From: Microbulbifer hydrolyticus
GTDB taxonomy: Bacteria; Pseudomonadota; Gammaproteobacteria; Pseudomonadales; Cellvibrionaceae
NCBI RefSeq assembly: GCF_009931115.1
Contig: NZ_CP047491.1
Coordinates: 1,377,501 to 1,441,500, forward strand
Length of the DNA stretch: 64,000 nt
Direction: 5' to 3'
Below the pieces are notes generated by a model. That model had not been told where the DNA came from and ran no database searches. It worked only from the letters and a program-made list of their open reading frames with translations. A program made the position numbers and the translations under genes. Below, in pieces: positions 49,671 to 57,548 of the stretch (position 1 is its first letter; every line of letters starts with the position of its first letter).

Positions 49671-49808
49671 CAAAGCCAGGCAGCGTGCTTCGGGCCTTCG
49701 GCCCTCCGCGGGACAGCTTACCTTGTGCACATTTCGCGCAGGTCGCTACGCTCCCATTTTCGCGCAAAACGCGCACAAGGCAATCTGCCCCTGCTGGCGG
49801 CGTTATGT
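49665..49808 (+). repeat. attC site 8 (family A, 144 nt)
   Basis: Left core ATTTAAC, right core GTTATGT. Arms GCCA(G)GCAG / CTGCTGGC; the stem has a CAATCTGC variant on the right side. Confidence 0.94.
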
Positions 49809-49823
49809 GCAGGAAATCCGAGA

Positions 49824-50240
49824 ATGAATAGGGTCATTTTTTTCGTCCTCATTTTGATGTCATTTGGTGTGAATGCGCTTTCTATTAGCTGTGATAACGG
49901 GCCAAAAATAGACAGAAATCAACTGTCTGACGCGGTAAAGAACTGGCATGTATCTAGAGAGCAGACAGAAGAAGATGGAATCTGGCTAGTATTTGACGGG
50001 GAAATTCAAACTAAGATAAGTGGCTTGGTTATAGCAGAGGCTCTCGCCAACATTACTGACGGCCTGTCTACCGAATACAGCTTTAATTTGGCTGTTCATG
50101 AGGCTGGCGACGTATCTTTTACAAGCTTCGTTGCTCGAGAGAGCAACTATAAAAACATAAGCATAATCCTACGTTACTCCGAAGAAGGGGCATGTCCTAG
50201 TAAAATGGCGTTTTACCAAGGGCAGGTTACCGCGCTGTGA
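49824..50240 (+). CDS. Cassette 9: predicted periplasmic protein
   Basis: 138 residues. Signal peptide MNRVIFFVLILMSFGVNAL, then ISCDNGPK and a mixed alpha/beta domain with LVFDGEIQTKISGLVIAEAL and a late second cysteine (EEGACPSK). The two cysteines could pair in the periplasm. No family recognised. The frame is open back into the attC site; that part is not counted. Confidence 0.75.
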   Translation: MNRVIFFVLILMSFGVNALSISCDNGPKIDRNQLSDAVKNWHVSREQTEEDGIWLVFDGEIQTKISGLVIAEALANITDGLSTEYSFNLAVHEAGDVSFTSFVARESNYKNISIILRYSEEGACPSKMAFYQGQVTAL

Positions 50241-50246
50241 GGCAGC

Positions 50247-50390
50247 ACATAACAAAGCCGGGCAATATGCTTCGGGCCTGCGGCCCTCCGCGGGACAGCT
50301 TACCTTGTGCACATTTTGCGCAGGTCGCTACGCTCCCATTTTTGCACAAAACGCGCACAAGGTAAGCTGCCCCTGCCGGCGGCGTTATGT
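50247..50390 (+). repeat. attC site 9 (family A, 144 nt)
   Basis: Left core ACATAAC, right core GTTATGT. Arms GCCGG(G)CA / TGCCGGC. Confidence 0.94.
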
Positions 50391-50419
50391 TTCGGTAGCA
50401 GAAAGCCAAGGAAAGCAAA

Positions 50420-50698
50420 ATGTTCAGCTATAAAAATCTCAGAAGCGAAAACCTGAAACCGCTACTTGTAGTCGTCAAAATTTTGCATTTCATTTCCATT
50501 GCTGTACTTGCTTTAGTCCCGATCTGCATTATTCCTGGAATGTATATAGGTTTCTCCGTGCCATATATACTTTCTTTTGCCGTCTACGCAGCTTTTGGGA
50601 TCATTTTGGCCGGGTTGCTAGCGTCGCTGGTAGCATTCGAAGAGAGTTATCGTCAAAGAACTGTACATTTAGAGGGTGCGCGGAGAGATCAAACATAA
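50420..50698 (+). CDS. Cassette 10: small two-helix membrane protein
   Basis: 92 residues. Helices at about 22-45 and 50-72, short charged ends. A good AAGGAAAGCAAA leader precedes the ATG. No family recognised. Confidence 0.76.
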   Translation: MFSYKNLRSENLKPLLVVVKILHFISIAVLALVPICIIPGMYIGFSVPYILSFAVYAAFGIILAGLLASLVAFEESYRQRTVHLEGARRDQT

Positions 50699-50836
50699 CA
50701 ATCACGGGCAGTGAAGCTCCGGCCCTTCGGGCCTCCGCGGGACAGCTTACCTTATGCACGTTTTGCGCGGTCGCTTCGCTCCCATTTTCGCGCAAATCGC
50801 GCATAAGGTAAGCCGCCCCTGCCGTGGGCGTTAAGT
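50693..50836 (+). repeat. attC site 10 (family C, 144 nt)
   Basis: Left core ACATAAC, right core GTTAAGT. Arms CACG(G)GCAG / CTGCCGTG. Confidence 0.94.
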
Positions 50837-50844
50837 TTCGTCAC

Positions 50845-51294
50845 ATGAATAACTATGCGATTGAAGCAGATTATTATTTTTATGGAATCAAGCTAGGGAT
50901 TCTTGATCCAGAATTAGCTATATCTTGGGCCTACAAAATAATTGAAAAAGAAGATAATCCCTCAGGAGAAATCATAGAAGTCGCGTTGAGTAAGCCTAGG
51001 GGGCCTAACGGAATTATGTCAGCCCTGCGTGAAGTTGAAGGTGAGCGTGATTCTCAACGTTCCGGATCCATGCTACTTTCAGAACTCCTCCGGCGCCTAG
51101 ATAATGGTGCGTCGCCAACATCAATATCAACAAATGCGCTAAGCGTTGTTAGAGAAAGCAAATTTCCAGAAGAAACTGTTTTACAATTCAATGTTGTCGA
51201 TGACGATGTTTTGCTCGCTGAGCAAGGAATTTACTCTGATTTAGAGCAAACTTACAAAGCGTTAAGGGATTTACTGCGGAAGCCCCAGCTCTGA
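50845..51294 (+). CDS. Cassette 11: hypothetical cytoplasmic protein
   Basis: 149 residues, no signal. It begins MNNYAIEADYYFYGIKLGIL and has helical stretches with DPELAISWAYKIIEKEDNP and LLSELLRRLDNG. A C-terminal helix includes YKALRDLLRK. Not recognised. The ATG is only eight bases beyond the attC right core, with no clear ribosome binding site. Confidence 0.72.
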   Translation: MNNYAIEADYYFYGIKLGILDPELAISWAYKIIEKEDNPSGEIIEVALSKPRGPNGIMSALREVEGERDSQRSGSMLLSELLRRLDNGASPTSISTNALSVVRESKFPEETVLQFNVVDDDVLLAEQGIYSDLEQTYKALRDLLRKPQL

Positions 51295-51297
51295 AAA

Positions 51298-51441
51298 ACT
51301 TAACAAGGCCGGGCAGTTTGCTCCGGGCCTGCGGCCCTCCGCGGGACAGCTTACCTTGTGCACCTTTTGCGCGGGTCGCTACGCTCCCATTTTCGCGCAA
51401 AATGCGCACAAGGTAAGCTGCCCCTGCCGGCGGCGTTAGTG
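51298..51441 (+). repeat. attC site 11 (family A, 144 nt)
   Basis: Left core ACTTAAC, right core GTTAGTG. Arms GCCGG(G)CAG / CTGCCGGC. Confidence 0.95.
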
Positions 51442-51446
51442 ATTCT

Positions 51447-51797
51447 ATGAGTACAAAGTTATCTATCATACTTTTCACAATTTTGGCTCTTTCTCTATCA
51501 GGCAATGTATACCTGTATTCGAGCATGAGTAGCTTTAGAGAGGCATGGATAAATCAATTTATAACTACTGGCGAGATTGAAACGATTCTGAAAGCTTCAC
51601 AGGGCGACTTCTCCCTGGAGGCACTACATAAAGTTTCAACGGAAAAGTTCGGCAGTGGCAACGTACACATAGTTGATCTAAAAGATAAGGATGCTGAGTT
51701 CGGATCTGATAGAGTGGCTTTGGGGGTAAATGACACTCTCATTTTCTTCAAGGACGGAATTTACTATGGTAGTAAGTCTAACCTCCGAAATCACTAA
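51447..51797 (+). CDS. Cassette 12: membrane-anchored or exported protein
   Basis: 116 residues. One N-terminal hydrophobic helix (KLSIILFTILALSLSGNVYL) without an obvious cleavage site, then a periplasmic domain with FSLEALHKVSTEKFG and DTLIFFKDGIYYG. No family recognised. Confidence 0.74.
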   Translation: MSTKLSIILFTILALSLSGNVYLYSSMSSFREAWINQFITTGEIETILKASQGDFSLEALHKVSTEKFGSGNVHIVDLKDKDAEFGSDRVALGVNDTLIFFKDGIYYGSKSNLRNH

Positions 51798-51911
51798 CAA
51801 TCAGCGGCAGAGCGACAGCCAACGCTACGCACCTTTTGTGTTTCTCGCTGGCGCTCAAACATTAACACAAAATGCGCTCCGCGCTGGCTGCGCCTGCGCT
51901 GGGCGTTATGA
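51792..51911 (+). repeat. attC site 12 (family D, 120 nt)
   Basis: Left core CACTAAC, right core GTTATGA. Same layout as attC 1 and 7. Confidence 0.93.
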
Positions 51912-52231
51912 GTAAAATGAAGAAACTGCTATTCGCACTAGGATCTTTACTGTTCGCTCATCAGGTCTTGGCAACAAGTCTTAAGGTTCCAGTTGAGTAT
52001 CCAGAATACGCGATTCAGAATTGTATTGAAGGTATCGTAAAATTTAGATACACCATTTCAATAGAAAATAAGCCCGAGAAGATCCAAATATTGGATGCCA
52101 ACCCAAAAGGAATTTTTGAGGAAGCAACCATTAAAAATGTTTCTCGGTGGCACGTTGAAGGTGAGGTTGGCACCGTTCAGGAGAGCCAGTTAACGTATAA
52201 GTTGGCGAGTGACCAGGGCTGCAACTCATAA
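51908..52231 (+). CDS. Cassette 13: periplasmic TonB C-terminal-like protein
   Basis: 107 residues. Signal peptide MSKMKKLLFALGSLLFAHQV ending near LAT. The mature part follows the TonB C-terminal fold: VPVEYPEYAIQNCIEGIVKF, a strand pair with ENKPEKIQILDANP, then EEATIKNVSRWHVEG. There is no membrane anchor plus proline-rich spacer as in true TonB, so it is a free-standing domain. It may bind peptidoglycan or an outer-membrane partner. The ATG (GTTATGAG) overlaps the attC 12 right core. Confidence 0.78.
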   Translation: MSKMKKLLFALGSLLFAHQVLATSLKVPVEYPEYAIQNCIEGIVKFRYTISIENKPEKIQILDANPKGIFEEATIKNVSRWHVEGEVGTVQESQLTYKLASDQGCNS

Positions 52232-52369
52232 CAATCACAGGCAGTATGCTACGGCCCTTCGGGCCTTCGCGGGACGTCTTACTTTGTGCACATTTTGCGC
52301 AGGTCGCTACGCTCCCATTTTTGCGCAAAATGTGCACAAAGTAAGCCGCCCCTGCTGTGGGCGTTATGT
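52226..52369 (+). repeat. attC site 13 (family C, 144 nt)
   Basis: Left core TCATAAC, right core GTTATGT. Arms CACA(G)GCAG / CTGCTGTG; stem GTCTTACTTTGTGCAC. Confidence 0.95.
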
Positions 52370-52382
52370 TCCCGAGTTACCC

Positions 52383-52678
52383 ATGAGGAGAAAAATATCA
52401 AAAACGCAGTTAAGTATTTTGGGGTAGTACTATTCGGTGCAATGCTATCTGGATGTCTGTTAGAGCCCCATACTTCTGAGAAGTGGGAGTATAAAAGAAT
52501 CGTTATAGATCCTCTTAATCGAAAGAGCCCGCTTCATCAGTTAGACCTTGCAAACATCGATGCTGATGAGCTAATTACCTTGTATCATCAAAGGCTAAAT
52601 GATCTGGGTGCGGAAGGCTGGGAGCTTGTCCATGTCACCGAAGGCGAAGTACATTTCTTTAAACGGCGCCTGGAGTAA
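52383..52678 (+). pseudogene. Cassette 14: DUF4177-like lipoprotein gene with apparent frameshift
   Basis: ATG at 52383 behind a short leader encodes MRRKISKTQLSILG and then stops. One base back in frame the reading continues VVLFGAMLSGCLLEP and on to 52678. The join falls at GGGG (52421-52424): with a fifth G the two halves fuse into a normal lipoprotein signal (basic start, hydrophobic core, lipobox LSGC). The mature part matches the DUF4177 pattern: WEYKRIVID, then YHQRLNDLGAEGWELVHV and FFKRRL. The G-run could be a real mutation, a phase-variable tract, or a sequencing error. As written, translation could only begin inside attC 13 or at ATG 52441. Confidence 0.7.
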
Positions 52679-52685
52679 GTCCAGA

Positions 52686-52829
52686 ACATAACAATCACGG
52701 GCAGTGAAGCTCCGGCCCTTCGGGCCTCCGCGGGACGTCTTACCTTATGCACGTTTTGCGCGGTCGCTTCGCTCCCATTTTCGCGCAAATCGCACATAAG
52801 CTAAGCCGCCCCTGCCGTGGGCGTTAACT
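52686..52829 (+). repeat. attC site 14 (family C, 144 nt)
   Basis: Left core ACATAAC, right core GTTAACT (third R position is C). Close to attC 10. Confidence 0.93.
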
Positions 52830-52843
52830 GTAAAGTAGCCAGA

Positions 52844-53170
52844 ATGAATAAATATATAGTTGCTCTTTTAATGATGCTGATTTTCGTTAACGTCAATGCG
52901 GCAATTCCCAGGGAGAAGGAGGTTCCAGGGGTTAAGGAAAATCTCTCTATCCCGGTTCCGGATGGTGAAAGTTTTTCAAACGTGAGGGCGCTTTGGCTGC
53001 AACAAGTACAAGAAAAATGTAACTTTAAAGAGTTTAAGATTATTCGGTATGCGGAGCGGCACGAGATGTATGGAGATGCACTTTCACTGAATCCGGCAAC
53101 CGGAAAGTACGAGGCTCCAAAGTTCCCGGCGTCAGTTTCAGGAATTTACCAGTGCCTCGAAAACAGTTAA
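52844..53170 (+). CDS. Cassette 15: predicted periplasmic protein
   Basis: 108 residues. Signal peptide MNKYIVALLMMLIFVNVNAA, then a short domain with PGVKENLSIPVPDGESF, an RALWLQQVQEKC helix and a final cysteine near the end (GIYQCLENS), which could pair with the first. Not recognised. Confidence 0.74.
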   Translation: MNKYIVALLMMLIFVNVNAAIPREKEVPGVKENLSIPVPDGESFSNVRALWLQQVQEKCNFKEFKIIRYAERHEMYGDALSLNPATGKYEAPKFPASVSGIYQCLENS

Positions 53171-53312
53171 CAATGCCAGGCAGGCTCGCCAAACCCCTTC
53201 GGGGTTGGGCTGGACGTCCTACTTTGTGCACTTTGTTACGCGGGTCGCTTCGCTCCCATTATCGCGCAACAAGGCGCACAAAGTAGGCCGCCCCTGCTGG
53301 CGGCGTTAGGGC
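53165..53312 (+). repeat. attC site 15 (variant, 148 nt)
   Basis: Left core AGTTAAC, right core GTTAGGG. Side hairpin is AACCCCTTCGGGGTT instead of GGGCCTTCGGCCC, and the apical part has CTTTGTTACGCGGG. Arms GCCA(G)GCAG / CTGCTGGC. Confidence 0.92.
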
Positions 53313-53344
53313 TATTTCCAAAGGTAGAGCAAAAGGAGATTGAT

Positions 53345-53716
53345 ATGGCGAGTATGATTTATAAAGGTCCACAAGGGCGTATCACAAGAAAGGTATTTTT
53401 ATATTTTGGCGCGATTCCATTCTTTGGAATCATGGCAATCTCAAGTTTTGTGGGCGCCGCAGTAGGATTGAGTGACAAAGAAATTTCCAGAATGCTCGTT
53501 TTTATGGTTCTGGTGTTTATCTATCCATGGGCGATGGTTTGCGTTAAGAGATTCCATGATGTTGGATTTCCTGGCTGGGCCTTCGCGGCAATGCTAATCC
53601 CATACTTAAACACAATCACGCTTATCTTCCTTGCTTGTTATCCAGGAGACAAAGGAGAGAATAAGTACGGCCCAGATCCCAAGAAGCCTAGGGTTGGCAA
53701 ACCAGAAGAGGCATGA
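53345..53716 (+). CDS. Cassette 16: DUF805 family membrane protein
   Basis: 123 residues. The DUF805 pattern is clear: GRITRKVFLYFGAIPFFG, KRFHDVGFPGWAF, and the late CYPGDKGENKYGPDP. Three to four membrane helices. An AAAGGAGATTGAT leader gives a good ribosome binding site before the ATG. DUF805 proteins are common and uncharacterised. The gene looks intact. Confidence 0.9.
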   Translation: MASMIYKGPQGRITRKVFLYFGAIPFFGIMAISSFVGAAVGLSDKEISRMLVFMVLVFIYPWAMVCVKRFHDVGFPGWAFAAMLIPYLNTITLIFLACYPGDKGENKYGPDPKKPRVGKPEEA

Positions 53717-53717
53717 T

Positions 53718-53820
53718 CCCTAACAATCACAGGCAGTTTGCTACGGCCCTTCGGGCCTCCGCGGGACGGCCTACGCTACGCTACGCTACGCTTCGGCCGC
53801 CCCTGCTGTGGGCGTTAAGT
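53718..53820 (+). repeat. attC site 16 (short family C, 103 nt)
   Basis: Left core CCCTAAC, right core GTTAAGT. The outer arms (CACA(G)GCAG / CTGCTGTG) and side hairpin are kept, but the long central stem is replaced by four tandem CTACG units followed by CTTCGG. See findings. Confidence 0.9.
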
Positions 53821-53827
53821 GTCAGTA

Positions 53828-54088
53828 ATGTCAGAGCAAGAAATAGCATTTTTACTGGTCGGCTTATTTGTGCTCCTGTGTGTTGCGTTTTACGCTCACA
53901 AAAAGAGAAGTAAGCCTTGTGAAAAGTGTGGCGACGGAATGTTTCTTGCCAAGCTTGAAGATCCAGCTGGTATCAATGTAAAACCCAAAATCACTCTGTC
54001 GCTATATGCTGGCCCCAGAAAGTACAAAGAAACATGGCAGTGTAAAAATTGTGGAGAGCAAAAGGTTGTGAAGTACTGGGGAAGTTAG
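53828..54088 (+). CDS. Cassette 17: zinc-ribbon membrane protein (duplicated cassette, copy 1)
   Basis: 86 residues. N-terminal helix (about 5-22, AFLLVGLFVLLCVAFYA), a basic stretch, then a ribbon with CEKC (31-34) and CKNC (72-75), which could hold a zinc ion in the cytoplasm. No named family. The same gene, leader and attC appear unchanged at 56772-57206. ATG 53828 is preferred over GTG 53819. Confidence 0.8.
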   Translation: MSEQEIAFLLVGLFVLLCVAFYAHKKRSKPCEKCGDGMFLAKLEDPAGINVKPKITLSLYAGPRKYKETWQCKNCGEQKVVKYWGS

Positions 54089-54105
54089 TGCGTGCCAGAC
54101 CCAAC

Positions 54106-54249
54106 ACTTAACAAACGCAAGCAAGATGCTCCGGCCCTTCGGGCCTCCGCGGGACGCCCAACGCTATGCACATTTTGTGCGGGTCGCTGCGCTCCCAGTT
54201 TCGCACAAAATGTGCATAGCATTGGTCGCCCCTGTTGCGGGCGTTATGA
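54106..54249 (+). repeat. attC site 17 (family B, 144 nt)
   Basis: Left core ACTTAAC, right core GTTATGA. Identical to attC 23 up to the GTTA of the right core. Confidence 0.95.
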
Positions 54250-54258
54250 GCCCTTGAA

Positions 54259-54687
54259 ATGAAAACTTATGCAGCGTTAATACTTAGCTTTTTCTCCGCG
54301 CTAGCACAGGCTACTGATGCTATGAGAGCGGTTGGTTCCGTTCTTGAAGAAAGGGAGATAAATCTGGCTGCTGGTGAGGAAAGTACAGTTCCGCCTTGCA
54401 CAAGATGGGTGCTTAAAAATGCACATAATCTTGATGAGTCGTCTTGGTTCAAAATTGATGGCAAAGTGAGAATCGTGTCAACTGCCAGAGAATTTCAAGA
54501 TGTATATTACACCGCAGAAGGCAGCTTTAAGCTCATTCCTGGTATGGTGCTCGGGCCACAAATGGCCTTGCTAGAGCCTGGAACTAACGTAATCGCATTC
54601 TCACAACAGCCCAGTGAAGCATTCTGGTTTGTTGAGCAAAAGCTATATATGGGCATTGGCAAGCGCTGTGCCAATTCCAGCTCATAA
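54259..54687 (+). CDS. Cassette 18: predicted periplasmic protein
   Basis: 142 residues. Signal peptide MKTYAALILSFFSALAQA, then a beta-rich domain with AGEESTVPPCTRWVLKN and a last cysteine near the end (KRCANSSS), so one disulfide is likely. Not recognised. Confidence 0.76.
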   Translation: MKTYAALILSFFSALAQATDAMRAVGSVLEEREINLAAGEESTVPPCTRWVLKNAHNLDESSWFKIDGKVRIVSTAREFQDVYYTAEGSFKLIPGMVLGPQMALLEPGTNVIAFSQQPSEAFWFVEQKLYMGIGKRCANSSS

Positions 54688-54825
54688 CAAATGCAAGCAG
54701 GATGCTCCGGCCCTGCGGGCCTCCGCGGGACGCCCAACGCTATGCACATTGTGTGCAGGTCGCTGCGCGCCCACTTTCGCACAAAATGTGCATAGCATTG
54801 GTCGCCCCTGTTGCGGGCGTTAAGT
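54682..54825 (+). repeat. attC site 18 (family B, 144 nt)
   Basis: Left core TCATAAC, right core GTTAAGT. Left arm TGCAA(G)CAG against CTGTTGCG includes one G-U pair. Confidence 0.94.
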
Positions 54826-54832
54826 GATCACC

Positions 54833-55159
54833 ATGGATCTAGCAATTGGAGTTATCTTTCTAGCGGTTTCGGGATACTACTGGTATGTCCATTTCCGCTT
54901 CTGGAAGCTATTGAAATCAGAGGCACCGGAGGTATACAAGAAGCACTCTAATTTCTCTCCAATACGATATGTGGGTGGTTTTGCATGGCTTGATTATGCT
55001 CTCCAACGAAAGTACCTAGAGTTAAAAAATAATAGAATTACTGATGCCGGCGAGCTTCTATGTCGGGTTCATCTAGGGCTTGGTACATTCGTAGGGTATT
55101 GCTTGCTAGCAATAGCATTTGGCGGAGTTGCGTGGTTGATATATAGCCTTGTGGTATAA
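54833..55159 (+). CDS. Cassette 19: membrane protein
   Basis: 108 residues. Helix at about 3-20 (LAIGVIFLAVSGYYWY), a soluble middle with HSNFSPIRYVGGFAWLDY, and a second helix near 83-107. Not recognised. The ATG lies eight bases beyond the attC right core. Confidence 0.75.
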   Translation: MDLAIGVIFLAVSGYYWYVHFRFWKLLKSEAPEVYKKHSNFSPIRYVGGFAWLDYALQRKYLELKNNRITDAGELLCRVHLGLGTFVGYCLLAIAFGGVAWLIYSLVV

Positions 55160-55162
55160 ATC

Positions 55163-55306
55163 ACTTAACAAACGCAAGCAGAATGCTACGGCCCTTTCGG
55201 GCCTCCGCGGGACGCCCAACGCTATGCACATTTTGTGCGGTCGCTGCGCTCCCAATTTCGCACAAAACGTGCATAGCATTGGTCGCCCCTGTTGCGGGCG
55301 TTACAT
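55163..55306 (+). repeat. attC site 19 (family B, 144 nt)
   Basis: Left core ACTTAAC, right core GTTACAT. Arms CGCAA(G)CAG / CTGTTGCG; the side hairpin has one extra T (GGCCCTTTCGGGCC). Confidence 0.94.
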
Positions 55307-55312
55307 TTCTCA

Positions 55313-55618
55313 ATGAGTATTCTCAAGATACATAGAGCTGCTGCCTGGATATGTTTGGGGCTATTCCCGATTGGTTTTTTAATCGGTGGTTGGGAGGATT
55401 CCTATGAGCAGACTCAAAAAGGGATTAAATATATGTTCATGGTGGGAGGCATATACCTCCCATTTTACTGTGCAAGAGTGATCCATCTAGGCAGAATGCC
55501 ATTAATTGGCTATCCAAGTACTGTTTTGGAAAAGCAAAGAGATCCGGTACTATTTTGGTTCCTAATAGGTCTGTATATTTTCACCGCCATCGTTGGCGTA
55601 ACCACGCCACTTCGGTGA
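55313..55618 (+). CDS. Cassette 20: membrane protein, three helices
   Basis: 101 residues. Helices at about 9-26, 42-58 and 80-97, with a loop containing HLGRMPLIGYPS. Not recognised. The ATG is six bases beyond the attC right core. Confidence 0.75.
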   Translation: MSILKIHRAAAWICLGLFPIGFLIGGWEDSYEQTQKGIKYMFMVGGIYLPFYCARVIHLGRMPLIGYPSTVLEKQRDPVLFWFLIGLYIFTAIVGVTTPLR

Positions 55619-55619
55619 A

Positions 55620-55763
55620 ATGTAACAAGCGCAAGCAGGAATGCTCCGGCCCTTTGGGCCTGCGCGGGACGCCCAACGCTGTGCACCTTTTGCGCGGTCG
55701 CTGCGCTCCCATCATCGCGCAAAACGCGCACAACATTGGTCGCCCCTGTTGCGGGCGTTAGCT
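55620..55763 (+). repeat. attC site 20 (family B, 144 nt)
   Basis: Left core ATGTAAC, right core GTTAGCT. Arms CGCAA(G)CAG / CTGTTGCG; stem CGCTGTGCACC. Confidence 0.93.
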
Positions 55764-55782
55764 TTTTATCGAGGAATAACGA

Positions 55783-56184
55783 ATGGATTCATTCATTGCA
55801 CCAATACCAAAAATTCACTTTGACGCTGGACAATCCCTCCTCAACGAAAAGGATTGGATTGCTTTGGGAACGGATGCGTGGGAGTTAATGAAAGAATTTG
55901 AAGTCGGTGCAAATGTACTAATTTATGTGTCTCATGACCAGGCAGATCCTGTTTTTACACATAGAGCGGAGTTTTTTGGGCTTATTGATAACCCTGTAGA
56001 CATGAAGAAGGCTGAAGTTGAGGGTTACCGGCCAAATACAGCTGTAGGAGAACCTTGGGTGTGTTACTGGCGTATCGGGAAAGTTGAAAAGTTGGTGGAA
56101 CCAATCCCATTTGGCAGTGTTCAGTTAAAGTCGGGAAGGTATCTTACATCATACCCTCGGGGGCCAATGGCAACCAAAAGCTAA
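55783..56184 (+). CDS. Cassette 21: hypothetical protein, possibly PUA/EVE-like
   Basis: 133 residues, no signal. GAGGAATAACGA gives a good ribosome binding site. Segments NVLIYVSHDQADPVFTHRAE, FFGLIDNP and EPWVCYWRIGKVEKLVEPIP resemble the strand order of PUA-like folds (EVE, ASCH), where a small barrel binds modified bases or RNA. This is a weak resemblance, not a firm call. Confidence 0.72.
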   Translation: MDSFIAPIPKIHFDAGQSLLNEKDWIALGTDAWELMKEFEVGANVLIYVSHDQADPVFTHRAEFFGLIDNPVDMKKAEVEGYRPNTAVGEPWVCYWRIGKVEKLVEPIPFGSVQLKSGRYLTSYPRGPMATKS

Positions 56185-56298
56185 CAAGCAGCGGCAGAGC
56201 GACAGCCAACGCTACGCACCTTTTGTGTTACTCGCTGGCGCTCGAACATTAACACAAAAGGCGCTCCGCGCTGGCTGCGCCTGCGCTTGGCGTTATGT
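56179..56298 (+). repeat. attC site 21 (family D, 120 nt)
   Basis: Left core AGCTAAC, right core GTTATGT. The right arm has CTTGGCG where other family D sites have CTGGGCG. Confidence 0.93.
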
Positions 56299-56326
56299 TG
56301 CCAATACGTGAAGAGTAGCAATTCCC

Positions 56327-56623
56327 ATGCGATTTTTACTTTTAAGCCTTCCGATATTATTGGCCACAGCATGTGCACACGACTTACATGGAAACTTTCA
56401 GTCTCATATGAGTAGCGGAGTTGGAGAAAGCATTGACGACCCTCACAACTGGGCAAGAAAAGACCGATTTGTGAGAGCTATAGAGCTGCCAGGAGGAAAC
56501 ATTGAAAACGAGTACAAGTTTCGAGGCAGCTGTAGATACTTTTATGAGTATGAGCCATCCTCTCGGGTGATTGTTGGGTGGCGTTTTGAAGGCAAAGAGG
56601 TAGATTGTGCTATTGCCCCATAG
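56327..56623 (+). CDS. Cassette 22: small predicted lipoprotein
   Basis: 98 residues. Signal MRFLLLSLPILLATAC with a lipobox cysteine at 16. The mature part has NWARKDRFVRAIELPGG, CRYFYEYEPSSRVIVGWRF and a final cysteine in VDCAIAP. Not recognised. Its leader and first codons recur at 63952-64000, so this cassette probably exists twice. Confidence 0.78.
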   Translation: MRFLLLSLPILLATACAHDLHGNFQSHMSSGVGESIDDPHNWARKDRFVRAIELPGGNIENEYKFRGSCRYFYEYEPSSRVIVGWRFEGKEVDCAIAP

Positions 56624-56634
56624 CTCCGCTTACA

Positions 56635-56778
56635 ACATAACAAACGCAAGCAGGATGCTACGGTCCTGCGGGCCTCCGCGGGACGCCCAACGCTATGCAC
56701 ATTTTGTGCTGGTCGCTGCGCTCCCAGTTTCGCACAAAATGTGCATAGCATTGGTCGCCCCTGTTGCGGGCGTTAAGT
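56635..56778 (+). repeat. attC site 22 (family B, 144 nt)
   Basis: Left core ACATAAC, right core GTTAAGT. Arms CGCAA(G)CAG / CTGTTGCG. Confidence 0.95.
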
Positions 56779-56785
56779 GTCAGTA

Positions 56786-57046
56786 ATGTCAGAGCAAGAA
56801 ATAGCATTTTTACTGGTCGGCTTATTTGTGCTCCTGTGTGTTGCGTTTTACGCTCACAAAAAGAGAAGTAAGCCTTGTGAAAAGTGTGGCGACGGAATGT
56901 TTCTTGCCAAGCTTGAAGATCCAGCTGGTATCAATGTAAAACCCAAAATCACTCTGTCGCTATATGCTGGCCCCAGAAAGTACAAAGAAACATGGCAGTG
57001 TAAAAATTGTGGAGAGCAAAAGGTTGTGAAGTACTGGGGAAGTTAG
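56786..57046 (+). CDS. Cassette 23: zinc-ribbon membrane protein (duplicated cassette, copy 2)
   Basis: 86 residues, identical in every codon to cassette 17 (53828-54088): one membrane helix plus a CEKC/CKNC ribbon. Even the non-coding bases before and after match, so the copy is recent. The two copies sit five cassettes apart. Confidence 0.8.
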   Translation: MSEQEIAFLLVGLFVLLCVAFYAHKKRSKPCEKCGDGMFLAKLEDPAGINVKPKITLSLYAGPRKYKETWQCKNCGEQKVVKYWGS

Positions 57047-57063
57047 TGCGTGCCAGACCCAAC

Positions 57064-57207
57064 ACTTAACAAACGCAAGCAAGATGCTCCGGCCCTTCGG
57101 GCCTCCGCGGGACGCCCAACGCTATGCACATTTTGTGCGGGTCGCTGCGCTCCCAGTTTCGCACAAAATGTGCATAGCATTGGTCGCCCCTGTTGCGGGC
57201 GTTAAGC
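57064..57207 (+). repeat. attC site 23 (family B, 144 nt)
   Basis: Left core ACTTAAC, right core GTTAAGC. Differs from attC 17 only in the last bases of the right core, which belong to the following cassette. Confidence 0.95.
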
Positions 57208-57212
57208 ATCAT

Positions 57213-57548
57213 ATGAAAATGAGCCACGAGGAATACATCGAGAAGCAACGTAAGCGTGCTGCGGAAGTTGCAAGCGGAATGCTAGATGGATCTATTCATT
57301 ATTTAGAGGGAGCAATTGAATTGTCTTCGTTAAGATTTGAGGTTGGCTTACCTGACGATGACAGAGATTTCCTAGCATTTGCCGGTGTGTCTTCAGAGAT
57401 TGACCATTTACCTATTGGTGCGCCAAGGCAGTACTGGTCAAAGGATGCTCTGGAACGGCACGAGCTAGAGATACAGCAAACTATTAAGTGGGCAATGGAA
57501 GTCTCATTGTCAGAATGTAAATCTATCGTTGCAAGGTTCAATGCTTAA
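57213..57548 (+). CDS. Cassette 24: DUF2489-like hypothetical protein
   Basis: 111 residues, cytoplasmic, no signal. It begins MKMSHEEYIEKQRKRAAEVA, has ASGMLDGSIHYLEGAIELSS, then FLAFAGVSSEIDHLPIG and RQYWSKDALERHE, and ends with a helix containing a single cysteine. The E-DHLPIG block followed by W-ALxR is the pattern I associate with DUF2489 proteins; the family has no known function. Assignment by memory only. Confidence 0.8.
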   Translation: MKMSHEEYIEKQRKRAAEVASGMLDGSIHYLEGAIELSSLRFEVGLPDDDRDFLAFAGVSSEIDHLPIGAPRQYWSKDALERHELEIQQTIKWAMEVSLSECKSIVARFNA

